A DNA stretch of 58,845 nt from an uncultured Chelatococcus sp. (lineage in GTDB: Bacteria > Pseudomonadota > Alphaproteobacteria > Rhizobiales > Beijerinckiaceae), in assembly GCA_937863995.1 (NCBI GenBank), contig CALMIK010000083.1:1-58845 (forward strand), read 5' to 3'. The notes beneath the pieces were generated by a model. It saw only the letters and a list, made by a program, of their open reading frames with translations, did not search any database and had not been told where the DNA came from. The translations under genes were made by a program, and so were the position numbers. Shown here piece by piece: positions 58,031 through 58,845 of the stretch (its first letter is position 1; each line of letters opens with the position of its first letter).

Positions 58031-58845
58031 CTTGGCGAGGCTGCGAGGGCGAGAGTTCCTGAGAGACTTTCCACGGCCGGACAAACTCGGGTTGGTCATG
58101 AAGTAAGCATGGGCGTTGAACGGCTCCTCGCCTTCGGCAGGCGTGACGCGCGTGCTTCTCCCATCCGGAAGGATGGTCCAGCTCTGCTCGTTATCGAGCA
58201 GGTTGGCAAGCAAAATCTGGTCGAGCACCTGCTGATGGACGGTGGGGTTGGAAATAGGACACATCGCTTCCACCCGGCGGTCGAGGTTGCGCTGCATCAG
58301 GTCAGCAGACGAAATATACAGATGTGCCTGCGGGTTGGGCAGTTCCTGACCGTTGCCGAAGGCGTAGATACGGCTGTGCTCGAGGAAGCGGCCGACGATC
58401 GACTTGACGCGGATGTTTTCCGACAGGCCGGGAATGCCCGGGCGCAGGCAGCAGATGCCGCGCACCACGAGATCGATCTGCACGCCGGCGTTGCTGGCGT
58501 CATAGAGCGCGTCGATGATGTCGGTATCGACGAGCGAATTGCACTTCAGCCACACCGAACCGGGACGGCCGGCCTTCACGTGCTCGATCTCCTCGCGGAT
58601 GTGCTGCAGGAGACGCGGCTTGATGGTGAGCGGCGACACCGCCATGCGCTCCAGCTCGGCAGGCTCGGCGTAGCCGGTGACGAAGTTGAAGATGCGGCTG
58701 ACGTCGCGCGCGATCGCCGGATCGGCCGTGAAGAACGACAGGTCGGTGTAGATGCGCGCCGTGATCGGATGGTAGTTGCCGGTGCCGACATGGCAGTAGG
58801 TGACGAGCTGGCCGTTCTCGCGCCGCACCACCGACGACAGCTTGG
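58016..58845 (-). CDS. ppk: Polyphosphate kinase 1, C-terminal part
   Basis: The frame enters at the right edge and ends at 58016. The visible 275 or so residues are the PPK1 C1/C2 domains: [60 protein letters not shown] and [15 protein letters not shown], with a conserved His, then [23 protein letters not shown]1 makes polyphosphate from ATP. The last 30 residues ([21 protein letters not shown]) are basic and not part of the fold. It ends before ppx in the same direction. Confidence 0.95.
   Translation of the reverse strand, partial: KLSSVVRRENGQLVTYCHVGTGNYHPITARIYTDLSFFTADPAIARDVSRIFNFVTGYAEPAELERMAVSPLTIKPRLLQHIREEIEHVKAGRPGSVWLKCNSLVDTDIIDALYDASNAGVQIDLVVRGICCLRPGIPGLSENIRVKSIVGRFLEHSRIYAFGNGQELPNPQAHLYISSADLMQRNLDRRVEAMCPISNPTVHQQVLDQILLANLLDNEQSWTILPDGRSTRVTPAEGEEPFNAHAYFMTNPSLSGRGKSLRNSRPRSLAKGHNS

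Noticed and set aside
58016..58074. ppx start at GTG 58074, overlapping ppk
   Set aside because: The extra 50 residues are low-complexity, include the 15-base duplication, and precede the conserved core by much more than usual.

Overview
The window looks like the chromosome of a GC-rich alphaproteobacterium of the Hyphomicrobiales (Rhizobiales) type. The evidence is the gene order clpP-clpX-lon-hupB read on the minus strand, a Porin_2-type outer-membrane porin with an early CIRIGGRVRAE segment, a CtaA/Cox15 of the two-four-helix-bundle kind, DUF2842 next to it, a single-chain pyruvate carboxylase, and palindromic intergenic mosaic repeats whose arms read like CTTTAG/CTAAAG or TAGAGCG/CGCTCTA. 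I cannot name the genus from the sequence.

Layout. 1-6,660 is part of a decayed prophage, read right to left: a broken gene remnant, a primase-helicase gene frameshifted inside its Walker A motif, a cluster of GTGACA/TGTCAC hexamers that may be a replication origin, then portal, a prohead protease-capsid fusion interrupted by an amber codon, gpW-like joiner, DUF2190 decoration protein and a partial small head gene leaving the window. No terminase or integrase is visible. 6,662-10,300 holds an alpha/beta hydrolase and, after a very AT-rich 0.5 kb leader, an ExoU/patatin-like phospholipase that looks like a secreted effector. 10,660-24,354 is housekeeping: AEC carrier, signal peptidase I, tRNA-Val, HU, Lon, ClpX, ClpP, trigger factor, tRNA-Leu, a multicopper-oxidase-like protein that has lost most copper ligands, and NAD(P)HX repair. 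24,676-26,590 is glnB-glnA, followed by a small unknown gene with its own AT-rich leader. 27,455-34,167 carries rplM-rpsI, a ClC channel, O-acetylhomoserine sulfhydrylase, a small XRE-regulator/membrane-protein pair with two palindromic operators, heme A synthase and DUF2842. 34,171-45,414 has a polysaccharide co-polymerase with a degenerate kinase domain, the porin, a 1.5 kb gene-free stretch, a double cold-shock-domain protein, pyruvate carboxylase, dihydroorotase and an unknown protein. 45,838-58,845 has a secreted unknown, malic enzyme, a hexapeptide acetyltransferase, an aspS-glycosyltransferase-acyltransferase operon, RNase D, and ppx-ppk.

How it works together. The protein quality-control block (trigger factor, ClpP, ClpX, Lon) sits beside HU. 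glnB and glnA form the nitrogen-sensing pair. Pyruvate carboxylase and the malic enzyme-phosphotransacetylase fusion are opposing routes at the C3/C4 node. ppk and ppx make and degrade polyphosphate. The main unusual items are the effector-like patatin and the small orphan gene, both with AT-rich leaders in GC-rich DNA, the palindromic repeats that supply stop codons to four genes, the hexamer array in the prophage, and the copper-free oxidase homologue.
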